From positions 86,383,501-86,447,500 of the forward strand of contig NC_088916.1 of assembly GCF_963576675.1 (NCBI RefSeq): 64,000 nucleotides of DNA, in the 5' to 3' direction. The notes under the pieces were generated by a model. The model was not told where the DNA came from. It searched no databases and saw only the letters and a list, made by a program, of their open reading frames with translations. Origin of the DNA: Euphorbia lathyris (taxonomy: Eukaryota; Streptophyta; Magnoliopsida; Malpighiales; Euphorbiaceae). Below are positions 1 to 9,868 of the stretch, one piece after another (the first letter of the stretch is position 1; each line of letters begins with the position of its first letter). The translations under genes and the position numbers were made by a program.

Positions 1-447
1 GTCATTAGCCTGAAGCTAAACTTGCATTCTTCGTCGGGATCTGTGATATCTGGATTGTGCTTAAACATGGCCAAGAATTCTAATGTGAGTTCTCTGTAGG
101 CTGGCTCAGTCATTTCAAAGAAGCAGTCGAAATGGCCGGCCTCCATGAGCCTCCACACACGCTGATCAAGTTTGAGCCTTTTTCCAGCAAACTGTCCTCA
201 CAGGCCCGAATTCGAATTGCGCAAGTTCCTCATAATATTTCTGCATGGCCGCATCCTTGAACTGAGCAAGCTTTTTCACCAATTTTTCGTCCGGAACGAA
301 AGCAACTGAGCCTGTCCCCGCCATTTTTCCCTTAGCTTTTTCTTTCTTCGATGAGCCCTCGATTTTTACCTGCTTACCAGAGCCACGAGTTCTCATGCTG
401 TGCTCAAGTTTAAATAGGGTTTCCCAATGGTAAAGAGCACAGAGCAT
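1..447 (-). pseudogene. Ty3 retrotransposon ORF1/gag-like relic (Athila-like), frameshifted
   Basis: Read on the minus strand, 447 down to about 180 gives a basic, Lys-rich segment (GSGKQVKIEGSSKKEKAKGK) followed by a helical stretch. A frame change near 180-200 then opens a second frame running off the window edge with the motifs RLKLDQRVWRLMEAGHFDCF, EPAYRELTLEFLAMF and FSFRLM. The pattern EPxYxELTLEFLxxF followed by FRL resembles the ORF1/gag region of Athila-type plant Ty3 elements (family knowledge recalled, not searched). A stop in the second frame just upstream shows that a one-base shift separates the halves. Minus-strand sequence from 734 to 450 may be its leader; its 70-residue ORF matches nothing I know. 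The element is cut by the window edge. The Ty3 class is fairly likely; the Athila assignment is tentative. Confidence 0.55.
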
Positions 448-994
448 GCGGTGACTAGTGAAAAGGAATGTATGAAAAAGAATTCAAATCGAGCAAGGGA
501 CCGTAATGAGGTAGGTCTCCTTAAGTAGGGAGAGGAGATGGAACGGTCTGTTGCCAACCCATCTTTATGAGGGCGGCCCAAAGGACGCCACCTGGACAAA
601 TTGGCAAAAGGCGCGTACCTTCGAATAGACCCTTGGGTGACAACCCATCTATTTGACTATTACCTCTAGACTTCAGCATTTTTACAATTCTCGATTGTTT
701 CCTTCGATAATTTTCAAGTTCAAGTTCATTCAAGCTTCCAGTACATTTTTATTTTTATTTGTTGTTCAATCATTTTCTGTAAGGTCGGTATCGTTTTGAT
801 AATCGAATCTTTAGAAATTTTCGGTCTCTTTAATTCTTACAGTCGTTTGATATTTAGAAGTTAGAAAGCGCACTCAATTTCATTCCATAGTTTGATAATA
901 CTATAATTATCTGGCACGCCCGTAATTTCCCACGAAAGAGCCAAACAATACTAAATAATAATATTAAGGGATAAACATCAAAATTGATCCAAAC

Positions 995-1152
995 ATTTTA
1001 TGACTATTATTAAACCTTGTTAGGATTGTAACGTGTTAAATCAACAAGTAAACAATAATGTTCAAATTTTTGACCCTAATATTTTACAAATATTATGAAA
1101 TCTTGTTGGGATTGTAACGTGTTAAATCAATAAATAAACAGTAATAGTCAAA
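995..1152. repeat. Two-copy imperfect tandem repeat, ~85 bp unit
   Basis: The core GGATTGTAACGTGTTAAATC occurs twice, with similar flanks (CTTGTT before, then a CAA/TAA-rich stretch and TCAAAT after). The copies span about 995-1067 and 1080-1152 and differ at scattered bases, so the duplication is not recent. No coding potential is seen. Sequence from 734 to 995 is AT-rich with nothing recognisable. Confidence 0.7.
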
Positions 1153-1242
1153 TAGATCATGTAAGGAATTTGGTCAGTCACCATTAAATCCAATTTTATT
1201 AAATTTAAATATTAGAATAATTTTAATTTCCACCGTATGATT

Positions 1243-1259
1243 TTAATATGCCTAAATCT
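1243..1259. repeat. Putative LINE target-site duplication, 3'-side copy
   Basis: The 17-mer TTAATATGCCTAAATCT directly abuts the T run (1259-1268), which is the poly(A) tail of the minus-strand LINE. An identical 17-mer lies at 3242-3258 beyond the LINE 5' side. Confidence 0.7.
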
Positions 1260-3241
1260 TTTTTTTTTGGTAGAAAAGGAAAAGAAAAACGAACAACAAC
1301 AAACTACCCAAGAATTAGCCTAGGGAAGCTAACCCCAATTCTATCTTCTAAGAGAAGAGGAGAGATGAAACTAGGGGAAACCGGAAGGGTAGTAACGCCT
1401 AACGTCCCTTCATAGCCTGCCGCCGCCAAGCGATCAGCAACACGATTCTGCTCTCTAAAAATGTGTCTGAACTCTACGAACTCAAAGGAGGAGCAAAGCC
1501 TTTTAATAGCTTTGATGAGGTTGCGACTGTGAAGACCCATAGAATGATTCTCAGAAATCATTTTGATTGCTTCCAAATTATCAGACTCCACAGAGAGCCT
1601 CTTAACACCCAGCCTTTTAGCAAGATTGATTCCAGTAAGAATAGCCCAGAGCTCCGCAGAAAAGAAAGAACCCAACCCTAAATTCTGGGAGAACCCAGAA
1701 AGCCAGGCGCCCCCTGCATCTTTAAGCACACCTCCAGCCGTAATCTTACCGTTACTGAGGCAGGAACCATCAGTATTCAGCTTCACAACCCCCTCTCTTG
1801 GCCTGCTCCATCCCACGAGATGGACATCACAACACTGAGAGGCTCTGACAAGGGACTCTCCTTTGAAACTATCGATAATAGAGAAAAGTTTTTTCGAGAA
1901 GAAATCAGCTAAGTTTGTCATAAAAATAGTTTTATCTCCAAAAATCTCCTCGTTTCTCCATTTCCAAACTTGGTGACAGATAATAGCAAAGAAAATGTCA
2001 CCATGCTCCATGTATGGAAGCAACTTTCCTCTAACACCATCAGAGAACCAGTCGACCTCAGAATGTGCCATGAAGGAAGAGAAAATATGGTGTGGTAGAA
2101 TTTTCCTCCAAACCTCTTTACTATTAGAGCAATCTCTAAGAGCATGGTACAAAGTCTCAACATGGCCTCTGCATCTACTGCAAGCTCCAGAATCAGCCAA
2201 GTGCCTTCTGTGCCTATCCGAATTAGTAAGAAGCTTGTCCTTAACGCCCAGCCATAGGAAACTCCTAATACGGAAAGGAACTTTAAGGGTCCAAATCGAC
2301 TTCCACACATCCGAGGGAGGATCAGATCTAAAGAGAGAGAAAGCTTCAAAGGCCGATTTGCAAGAATAAACTCCATTGTTAGTCAGCGCCCAACAGTGCC
2401 TATCCAAGTCTTCCTCTTGATTACTCACCTTCACTCCCCGCATTCTAAGGAGAGTCTCAAGGCTAAAGAAAGTATCAAACTTTGACCAGATCCAGTCCCC
2501 TTCCGACTCAACCACATTGGCAATCCTCCAGTTGCGTATATCACTAGGCGGGGGGGAAGAACACACCTCAATTAACGGTTTATCCCCAATCTAGTTATCA
2601 AACAAGAAACTAATGGACTTACCATTCCCCACCTCCAGGCCAACTCCTGAGCAGAACTCATCAAACACAGCACTAAGTCCTTTCCAGAGGAAGGAACAAT
2701 TAGCAACTCTCTCTTTCGGACCCCTGAAGATTTTGTCTTTCCGATACTTACCACAAAGGAGGCGAACCCAAAGAGAGGAGGGGTTTTGCCACATACGCCA
2801 AAGGAGTTTCATTAATAAAACTTTATTATTGTCCTTTGCTTTCCTAATACCCAGACCTCCAGAATCTTTAGGCTGGCAAACCTCACTCCAAGGCATAAGA
2901 TGGATCTTCCTGCCCTCCGCAGCTTCCCCCCACAGGAACCTACGGTTAATGTTGTCAAGATCATTAAGCACAGGATCCGGAAGCTTACAAGCCTGCATGA
3001 TGTGATTGGGAGCAGCACAATTAACAGATTGAATTAACGTGAGGCGGCCAGCGAGAGACAGAGTCTTGGCTTTCCAAGTGGCACACGTCGAATTAGCTTT
3101 ATCCAAAGTCTCTTTGAAGGAGCCTTTAGACACACGCTCACTGTGGAGGGGAACGCCCAGATACTTCCAAAGAGAATCAGTAAGAGGAATACCTGAGAGA
3201 TCACTTAATCTAATCGTATGATTAAAGTCTAAATAAATAAA
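1260..3241 (-). mobile_element. 5'-truncated plant L1-type LINE
   Basis: A non-LTR element lies on the minus strand, with its 3' poly(A) seen as T1259-1268 on plus. Only the 3' portion of ORF2 remains: the end of the reverse transcriptase, a zinc-binding zf-RVT segment and an RNase H domain. This order is typical of plant L1 lineages that acquired an RNase H. The usual 5' half (ORF1, endonuclease, RT fingers and palm) is missing, as expected from incomplete target-primed reverse transcription. A 17-bp direct repeat flanks the body. The exact 5' junction is blurred because a ~40-bp stretch (3207-3246) is repeated at 3257-3295, and coding similarity seems to continue to about 3225. Confidence 0.9.
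1304..3133 (-). pseudogene. LINE ORF2 C-terminal part (RT end, zf-RVT, RNase H) with one in-frame stop
   Basis: One frame runs from about 3215 to 1304, broken only by a TAG at 2591-2593; the downstream frame is in register (24 nt from the end of the stop to the next Met). The first part holds the L1 RT C-terminal signature: YLGVPLH before 3133, then WKAKTLSLAGRLTLIQSV, the RRFLWG motif and GGLGIRK. The second part holds the zinc-binding cluster CSRCRGHVETLYHALRDC. It is followed by an RNase H fold with all four acidic positions visible: Asp in LNTDGS, Glu in AELWAIL, Asp in VESDN and Asp in NRVADRLA. The stop lies between SFLFDN and IGDKPLIEV, where related elements usually have Trp, so TGG to TAG is a likely cause. 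The copy cannot make full-length ORF2. Confidence 0.9.
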
Positions 3242-3258
3242 TTAATATGCCTAAATCT
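3242..3258. repeat. Putative LINE target-site duplication, 5'-side copy
   Basis: This is identical to the 17-mer at 1243-1259. It sits inside a local tandem duplication (3207-3246 against 3257-3295, about 40 bp, one mismatch), so the insertion junction was probably rearranged during or after integration. Sequence from 3296 to 3610 is AT-rich and holds nothing I recognise. Confidence 0.6.
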
Positions 3259-3613
3259 AATCATATGATTAAAGTCTAAATAAATAAATTAATGAATAAA
3301 TAAATAGGTGAATAAATAAAAATTTCAAAATACCTTTGAAAAAAGAATTCACAATGAATTTTTTTGTAATGAATATTTTTCATTACTAAAATGATATTTA
3401 ATTAAAATAGATAAAGGAAATAAATATTGTTTCTATATTCTTAAAAATATTCCATATCCATAACATCAACATATTCCTTAATAAAAATAATGATTGCAAA
3501 TATATAACACTAATTTATAGGCTAAAAAATTTGAAAAAAATAATAAAAAATTATTACAGTGTATTGTCTTTGCAAAGATGTCCAAAATACCCTAATCACA
3601 ATTGTAATATGTG

Positions 3614-3621
3614 TATAAAAA
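3614..3621 (+). promoter_or_regulatory. TATA box of the MYB gene
   Basis: TATAAAAA lies 102 bp upstream of the MYB start codon. Plant transcription usually starts about 30 bp downstream, which would give a leader of roughly 70 nt. That leader is CT-rich (TTCTTTCTTTCCCC near 3678), as is common for plant 5' UTRs. Spacing and composition support it; there is no transcript evidence. Confidence 0.6.
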
Positions 3622-3715
3622 GGAGGGGAGAATAGCTTAATCAAACTTTATACCGGTCTCCACCAGAAGAAAAAATAGTTCTTTCTTTCCCCTATTTCTT
3701 CTCACTTTTCTATTC

Positions 3716-4330
3716 ATGGCTTCTTTCAATGGTGGAGATTGTATCAAAGGCCAATGGAGTCCTCAAGAAGATGATACTTTAATCAAGCTAGTTAAACAAC
3801 ACGGCCCCAGAAATTGGACTTTCATAAGCACCGGAATTCATGGCCGCTCAGGAAAATCATGCCCGTTACGGTGGCTTAATCAACTCTCGCCAGAGGTTCA
3901 GCACAGACCTTTTACTACAAAGGAGGATGATACCATTGTTCAAGCTCACGCTATTCACGGTAATAAATGGGCCACAATTGCTGGACTCTTGCCTGGCCGG
4001 ACTGATAATGCCATTAAAAATCGTTGGAAATCTACTTTGCAGAGAAAACGCCAGGCCGAGTTCTTGTCTGCATCATCCAAGTCTAACTTGACTGTCAAGA
4101 AGATGAGTCTTGACATTTCATCTGAGTCTAGGTCTGATTCGGGAGCGAAGAGGCTGTGTTTGGGTGTAGGAACGGATTATAGTTGTTTCAGTAGGGTGCC
4201 TGAGACAGTGTGGACTTTGTGTCCACCGGGGGATGGGTTGGTTCTGGGAACTGCTGTGGCGGAGAAGGGAGGAGAAGAAGGCGGAGACGCTGAGAAAGAG
4301 GAACAGGAGGAGAAATGTTTGCTCAGTTAA
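3716..4330 (+). CDS. R2R3-MYB transcription factor, subgroup 22-like (MYB44/70/73/77 group)
   Basis: This is an intronless 204-residue nuclear DNA-binding protein. R2 (about residues 11-60) has Trp14, Trp34 and Trp53. R3 (about 64-110) has the usual Phe66 in place of the first Trp, then Trp85 and Trp104. Motifs GPRNWTFIS, GRSGKSC, LSPEVQHRPF, GNKWATIA and LLPGRTDNAIKN place it near subgroup 22, whose members regulate abscisic acid, auxin and stress responses and are typically intronless. Members are usually about 300 residues; this one is short. I do not see the subgroup's conserved C-terminal motifs or a clear LxLxL repressor motif (only LCLGV near 148). The tail is strongly acidic (EEGGDAEKEEQEEK). 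Odd points are Pro50 where nearly all members have Arg (SCPLRW), Leu54 for Cys, and Lys105 for the conserved Asn after Trp104. These lie in or next to the recognition helices, so DNA binding may be altered. The frame is intact from ATG to TAA. Confidence 0.9.
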   Translation: MASFNGGDCIKGQWSPQEDDTLIKLVKQHGPRNWTFISTGIHGRSGKSCPLRWLNQLSPEVQHRPFTTKEDDTIVQAHAIHGNKWATIAGLLPGRTDNAIKNRWKSTLQRKRQAEFLSASSKSNLTVKKMSLDISSESRSDSGAKRLCLGVGTDYSCFSRVPETVWTLCPPGDGLVLGTAVAEKGGEEGGDAEKEEQEEKCLLS

Positions 4331-5264
4331 ATGCAAAAGATGATAACTGTTGAAGTGAAGAGTTATATTGATAAATTAAGGTTAAAATGAGACAAGACTA
4401 GATTTATAAACTCTTCTTTTATGAGTAATAATGTTTTTAAGATAATTAGGATTAATATTTAACTGCATTTGATCTAATTCATTTTTCTATACATTTTTCG
4501 GATAAGTTTTTTTTACTACAAGATTATCATTATCTCGTACACATGATTTAGAAAATATTACAAGGAAATTCAATTTGGGGTTTTTATATTTTTTGTCACA
4601 ACACGATTTCAAAAATAACTTGTTTGATGTAATTACTAGTTTTTTTAATCACAAATACACGATTTTAAAAATAACTTCTTTGACATTATTATCTTTATTT
4701 TAGATAAATAATCAGTTTTGATAAACTTTAAACATCTGCTATCAATATGCTATCACTTAGTCACGATTTTATACCTAACTTTTGACATCTTCTATCAATA
4801 TTTTTATTTTGTTTTTCCCAATTGTTTTTTTTTTATCTATTCAATTTAATTGTAACACCAAAACTTAATTAAAGTCCAATCGTTGCACTATTGAGAATCA
4901 ATTTCAGTTTCAGAAACTAGTAAATTATTTATCCAAATTAATCAAAAAGTATGCAAAAAGAAAAACCCATAATAATTTCACATAATGCAAAAACTTCAGG
5001 GTTTATGAAAGAACTTAAGGAAAAAAAATGGCAGATTTGCTACTCCTAATACGAACCGGTCCTTACTGCACACCACAGATCGAAAAGGATTGTTTCAAAC
5101 CATTGACTTCACAAAACCAATTGCTCTTGGTAACTGAATAAGCTGCCCTTTTCACGAAAAGAAATTCGTAGCCCATTCAAAAACGATAACGGAATAGAAG
5201 ACTTTTCCGAGTTGCTATCCTGATAAGGATTTGATTCCCCCTTTAATATCGTCTAGGGTTGAAC
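4331..5264. other. AT-rich intergenic DNA between convergent MYB and DMS3 genes
   Basis: This interval must contain both 3' UTRs, since MYB reads in from the left and DMS3 from the right. I see no ORF with domain features and no clear AATAAA in an obvious position for either gene. From about 5030 to 5264 the sequence is less AT-rich, consistent with DMS3 3' UTR. Confidence 0.5.
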
Positions 5265-8200
5265 CTATCCTGTCCTCCCTGCATCTGAAGCGAGAGCAAA
5301 TGCTGTTGAAATCTGCAAAATACAACTCCAATCCAACTCAATTAAGATGTGTTCAGTGCAATACCTGAGGTGTGTTTGCAGAGGTTTGTGAGAGAAACTT
5401 AACAAACTCTTCCTTCTTTCTCTCCAAATTGAATCTTTCAGAATTCAATAGCATTTGCTCTGGCTTTAAATCCTCTGTCAACTTCTCCTTTTCCCATGTC
5501 TTCTATTTGAGTTGATTCTCAGTTTCCATGTTGCTATCAGGTGGATTTGCTGACATGGAAGGTTTTGGAAATCTTACATCAACATCAGTCCTGGGGAACA
5601 AAAAAAAAATCCAGAAAGAAGAGATACCAAATGAGAAATACACACATAACACGCGCTCACACACACACATGTAACTCTAAACATAGGGTATGCCAAAATA
5701 TGTTATTTACTAGCCAGATGCATCGCATGAAGCGTCCCCGCTAAGCGAGGGTCCGGAGAGGGATCTCATCACAAGGGTCTACTGGGGGCAAGCGTTCCCC
5801 TGCCAATTTTTTTGGCAAGAGGTCGCTCCTAAGACTTGAACCCGTGACCTCTCGGTCACACAACAACAACAATGTTTACCGTTGCGCCAAGGCTCACCCT
5901 TTGAATCGACCATTCTAGACAAAATAGGTATTTCTTTTCTTTTGTATGATAGTTGTACAAAAATTGGGGGAAGAAAAATCCATGCACCAAATATCATGAG
6001 TTGAATTTGGAAGGTCATAGGCTAACGCTATGAACCGTATAGGTGGCCTATTATAATCGAATTATAGCACATACATAATTCTACAATGTATCATGATTCA
6101 GAAAGACATTTCTTTCTTAGTGCATTTAAACTACCTACATGCAGAAAGAAAATTCCCAAATACCACAAAAGGAGATGTTGTAAACAAATGAAATTCACCA
6201 TTAGATCCAATTGGAAGACAATTTCATGTCAATAATGAAAGCAAAATACTTACCGATTCCCCAAGGAAAAGAAACCATTAATCTTAATAACCCCTCCATC
6301 CAGTGAAATTGCTCCATCACTTATAAGTGGAAGAGCTAGTAGCATCTCCTCCCTACTTTTATAAACTTGCAGGTGAGAAAAGAGGCTGTAAAATAGAGTC
6401 TCTCTGAGGCCATAGACATCAGATACATACAACAAATTCATGTAATCCACATGGATCATGTTAACAGCGAAACCAATAAATCCAGGTGGGCACTCGCCAT
6501 TAGGCAATTTTGGCTGTAGAAGATCAAGCCTTCTTTGAGGGTCATCATCCACAAATTCACCACAGTAAGGTCTACAAGGGAAAAAAAGTTTGTAATTCAA
6601 GAGCTGAATTCCAAACAGCAATAAAGAAAAGAAAGAGATACATGCCTTAAATTTTCGAGACAAATGACAAGAAATCGACCATCCAGAGTCCGTCCGATAG
6701 TAGTACCAAAGCCTCGAATTCCAGAATCACTATTTATATGGCCTTCCTTGTCATAAGTTTCAAGAGCTTTAACACCTTCATAAGTCTTGCAAACAATTCC
6801 TAGCATTGTCTCTACTCCTAAGTACTCTGAAAGAAGTCTGCAATTAAGAAAGAATAAGTAAAAGTAGATTGAAAATAGTGCAGATAACTAACAACAACTG
6901 CATTATCATGCAGCTCTTTAAAGAAAAGATCAGTGTGGCAGTAAGTACAGAGGCATTTCACTGATTGAAAATAATAAGAGCTCTTGGAATTGTGGAGTAC
7001 ATAAATTAACTGACTACATTAGAACCAGGAATAGTATGCTATATTAGCAAGGAAACTAATCATAAGACTTATTTCATAGAAGAGGAAGAATCTACATGTT
7101 AGATAGATAGTAAATATCAATAGCAGATAACATGCAACTTCAAACTAACCTGCTAAGATTATCATCATCCACCTTGCCCAGAGTAGCAACAATACCAAGC
7201 ACATCCTTAGTGAATCCGAGTTGAGGTGCATGAGTACCATGGCGCGTTGTCAGCTGACACAGAATGCCTGCAGCAGAAGTTTCATGCTGCAGAATCTGAT
7301 TTACTGTTTCTTCCTCACTCTGATTGGAGGAATGGCTTTCACTTTCACCACCAGGAGGTATTGCGGAGTGATAATTACCAAGAATAACTGAAAGGAAACT
7401 TGTCAGAAGCAAAAAATGAAAATGGAAAAAGAGATATTATGCATCACAAATGATTATACAGATAAAATCTCCAAACAATTCTAGCATCTAAAAGTAAATC
7501 CTTCCATTCGGAAACATAGACTGGAAGTTGAGATAAAAAAACTGCTCACACTATAAGTTCTGAGCTTTGGATTGAGTTATTGGTCCTTGACTATGAAATC
7601 AAGAAGTAAATCTGCTTTTCTTTTTCGACCTAGCTTACCTATAATGAGAATTAATTTCGTGATCTCTGAATTTGTTTTTCAAATGATGCTTACTTTATTA
7701 ATGATAAACACTTCCCTGTTATAACTTATAAGAGTATAAAAGGCAGACTTGAACTAGAACTCCTGCTCATATTATAATTCAAACTTCCTAAATAAAAATT
7801 CTGAAAATAATACCATGACCCTATTAGAATTAAAACTTCCTAAATAACAATTCTGATAATAAATTCCTACTCCTCAAGGACTAAGACTTCCTAAATAAAT
7901 AACAATTATGAAACTAGTAAGTCCTAAACCTAATCAAAATAACGATTTATTATGATATAGACTAGCTACAACAGTTTTAACATTGTCTTCCCATACAAAA
8001 ATGAGTGTCATCTCATGCACAAAGATGATAACTGGAGCTACTTCACCAAAGCATCAGTTGGTGATAGGATCTTCATCATCTGGTTCTAGTAAAGGTTCCT
8101 CCAGTCCTTCCAGCCAGTGATATCTTTTATACTGATGTCCTCATGTATACGATTAGTCATAATTATAACAAATCCCCTTAGTCTTTCGTTTCTCTAAACG

Positions 8201-9868
8201 GTCCTTCCACTGCTGGCCAGCAGTACCATCTTGATAATTTCTCTTTTTTCATATAGCCTTGGTAATTCAGCAGATTTATGCAACTCTACTTCGACCACGA
8301 TTGTGCCTTTCAACAGTGTGTTGATGCTTACAAAAATTCTCACACATATGCAACCAACCAGCTCAAGGGATCATACGACCCATCAAACTTAGGAAATCTA
8401 GTTTCGAGAATTTTGGAAGCAGACCTCCTCCTGCCGTCGTATTCTACTGTCCACCCCCTATCTCCTTCCTTGTTGTGCTAGATTGCCACTCTCCTCAATG
8501 GTTTCTAGTTGGAGTACCATGGCCTCCACCTTTGGCCTGTCTTTGCAGTATGAAGCTCAAAAAGGCTTCAAACTGTTTTTCCAGATTACTTGATTCACCC
8601 ATAACTTGCTCTAATACCACTTTGTTAAGCTCCTGAGTTTTGGATCAAATTACGGGTCCTTGAACCTTGAAATCATGAAGTGAATCTTACTTCTTTTTCT
8701 TTCGAGATAGTATGATGAGAATTAATTAATGCAGCTCGTTAGAGAGAAACCTGGATCTCTATGATGAGAACTCCTGACCACTGAATTTGTTTTTCAAATA
8801 GTACTTTACGAATGATAAACCTTTCTATAATAGTACAAAAGGCAAACTTAAACTAGTATTCCTATTCTATTAGATTTAACACTTCCTAAAAAAAATTCTA
8901 AAAATAAACTACTATCCTATTATAATTAGAACTTCCTAAATAATAGTTCTGAAAATAAACTCTTATTTCTACTAATACTAAGACTTCCTAAATAAATGAT
9001 AATTCCGAAAATAACAATTTCTAAATAAATTTACTCTGATTTGGACTAGCCACAACAGTTTCCTAACAACATCATTTTCTGTTTATATCAGCAAAAACTT
9101 TACTGAAATATCTTGTCTAATTAAATTGACTAAAACATTGAAGGAAACAGTGTATATGAATGACAGATCTAAACATTGCTACCACAGTACTTAAAGCACT
9201 TGGAGAACCAAGAATTAATGGCCAACAATTAAAAACAGGTGACTCAGTTGAATTTGTTAGGTAGCTACCATGCTTAAATTAAAAACAATTACACTACACA
9301 ACATAAATTTGTTCATAGATGTGCTTGTATCCAAGTGAACATCACATGCAAATACTTCTTAGCTGAGTAATCTTCAAGAAGAACTAATCCTCTAGAAGAG
9401 GCACAAAAAATAAAATTTAGAATACCTTGCAGATCAAGTATTGAGTCTTCTAATTTGTTTTGTTGACTTTTCAAAATTTTCAAGTTATCCTCATGCTGCT
9501 TGATTTGGATTCCTGCTGTGTGTAGATCATCTTGAAATTTCTGCAAAGGTTACAATTTAACAATTAGTTCTTTGACCTACTTTACATTGTAAATAAGCTA
9601 TAGTAACTTAAAGGATGTCTAAAAAAATACAAATTGCAATGTGAAATTTCGGCTTTTTTTTTACAAATGTCAACTCCATAAAAATAAAATATAAATAACA
9701 GAAGAATTGCTTTTGATTTACACCCACATCACAACAAAATGTAAAGATCCTATGCAAACTGAAAACCTTAGAATTGTATATGACGGATTGGGCTTGCATA
9801 GAACAACCATTTTGCATTTCATTACTTGGGATAATAGTAGCTTCTTCTTCCATCACAGCTGACAAATC
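5265..9868 (-). CDS. DMS3: DMS3 homologue (SMC-hinge protein of RNA-directed DNA methylation) with an in-frame TAG
   Basis: DMS3 joins DRD1 and RDM1 in the DDR complex that helps RNA polymerase V produce scaffold RNA for RNA-directed DNA methylation. Exons on minus: 9868-9767, 9540-9426, 7387-7150, 6837-6646, 6571-6254, 5590-5365 and 5312-5265; phases agree at every join. Recognisable segments are ETQNG-like NEMQNG; the coiled coil [114 protein letters not shown]; and [10 protein letters not shown]. The hinge lies in exons 7387-6254. About 411 residues are encoded, close to the ~420 of Arabidopsis DMS3. The first short coding exon (about 18 residues in Arabidopsis) was not found upstream of 9868; a Met in this first exon could serve instead. 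A TAG at 5503-5505 interrupts the C-terminal coiled-coil exon and removes the last ~61 residues. The intron after 6646 has a GC donor (AAG|GCATGT). It could be a functional shortened protein or an early pseudogene. Confidence 0.88.
5503..5505 (-). other. In-frame premature TAG in the DMS3 penultimate exon
   Basis: In the DMS3 frame, TENQLK is followed by TAG, and the same frame then continues with [16 protein letters not shown] and [15 protein letters not shown]. These match the C-terminal coiled coil of Arabidopsis DMS3 (KWKKEKTLEDIKREQ, GKKKEEFVRCLAQSS). Similarity on both sides shows this is a point change, not a misplaced exon end. Confidence 0.8.
5700..5900 (-). mobile_element. tRNA-derived SINE, Au-like, in a DMS3 intron
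   Basis: On the minus strand the element starts AGGGTGAGCCTTGGCGCAAC, with the A-box region at about 5897-5879. The B box GGTTCAAGTC lies at 5842-5833, preceded by GTGACCGAGAGGTCACG. Downstream come CCTCTTGCC, the phrase AGACCCTTGTG and a CGGACCCTCGCTTAGCGGG tail. This order and wording match the angiosperm Au SINE family as I know it. It lies in the intron between exons 6571-6254 and 5590-5365, in the same orientation as the gene. A clear target-site duplication was not found. Confidence 0.85.
7552..9071 (-). mobile_element. Short Ty3-type LTR element inside a DMS3 intron, decayed
   Basis: Two related direct copies, about 7552-7982 and 8623-9071, behave as LTRs. Read on minus they start TGTT and contain AACTGTTGT shortly after; the upstream LTR ends TTAACA. 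Three bases beyond it is TGGTATTAGAGC (8619-8608), a one-change version of the initiator-Met tRNA primer binding site. The internal 0.6 kb encodes broken gag: [15 protein letters not shown] near the start, then, after stops and shifts, the pattern KFSKLDF / [12 protein letters not shown] and [12 protein letters not shown]. There is no protease, RT or integrase, so it is non-autonomous or internally deleted. The LTRs have diverged visibly, so the insertion is old. It lies in the 2.0-kb intron between DMS3 exons 9540-9426 and 7387-7150. Confidence 0.8.
8608..8619 (-). other. Primer binding site of the intronic LTR element
   Basis: The minus strand reads TGGTATTAGAGC, complementary to the 3' end of initiator-Met tRNA except at one base. 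It starts three nucleotides after the LTR end, which fixes the orientation of the element. Confidence 0.75.

Noticed and set aside
1995..2369. Plus-strand ORFs at 1463-2369 and 2613-3221
   Set aside because: They are antisense shadows of the LINE ORF2, which carries clear RT, zf-RVT and RNase H motifs.
5833..5897. A functional tRNA gene
   Set aside because: A- and B-box-like motifs are present, but no cloverleaf or CCA-end acceptor stem can be formed, and the downstream sequence is typical of the Au SINE body.
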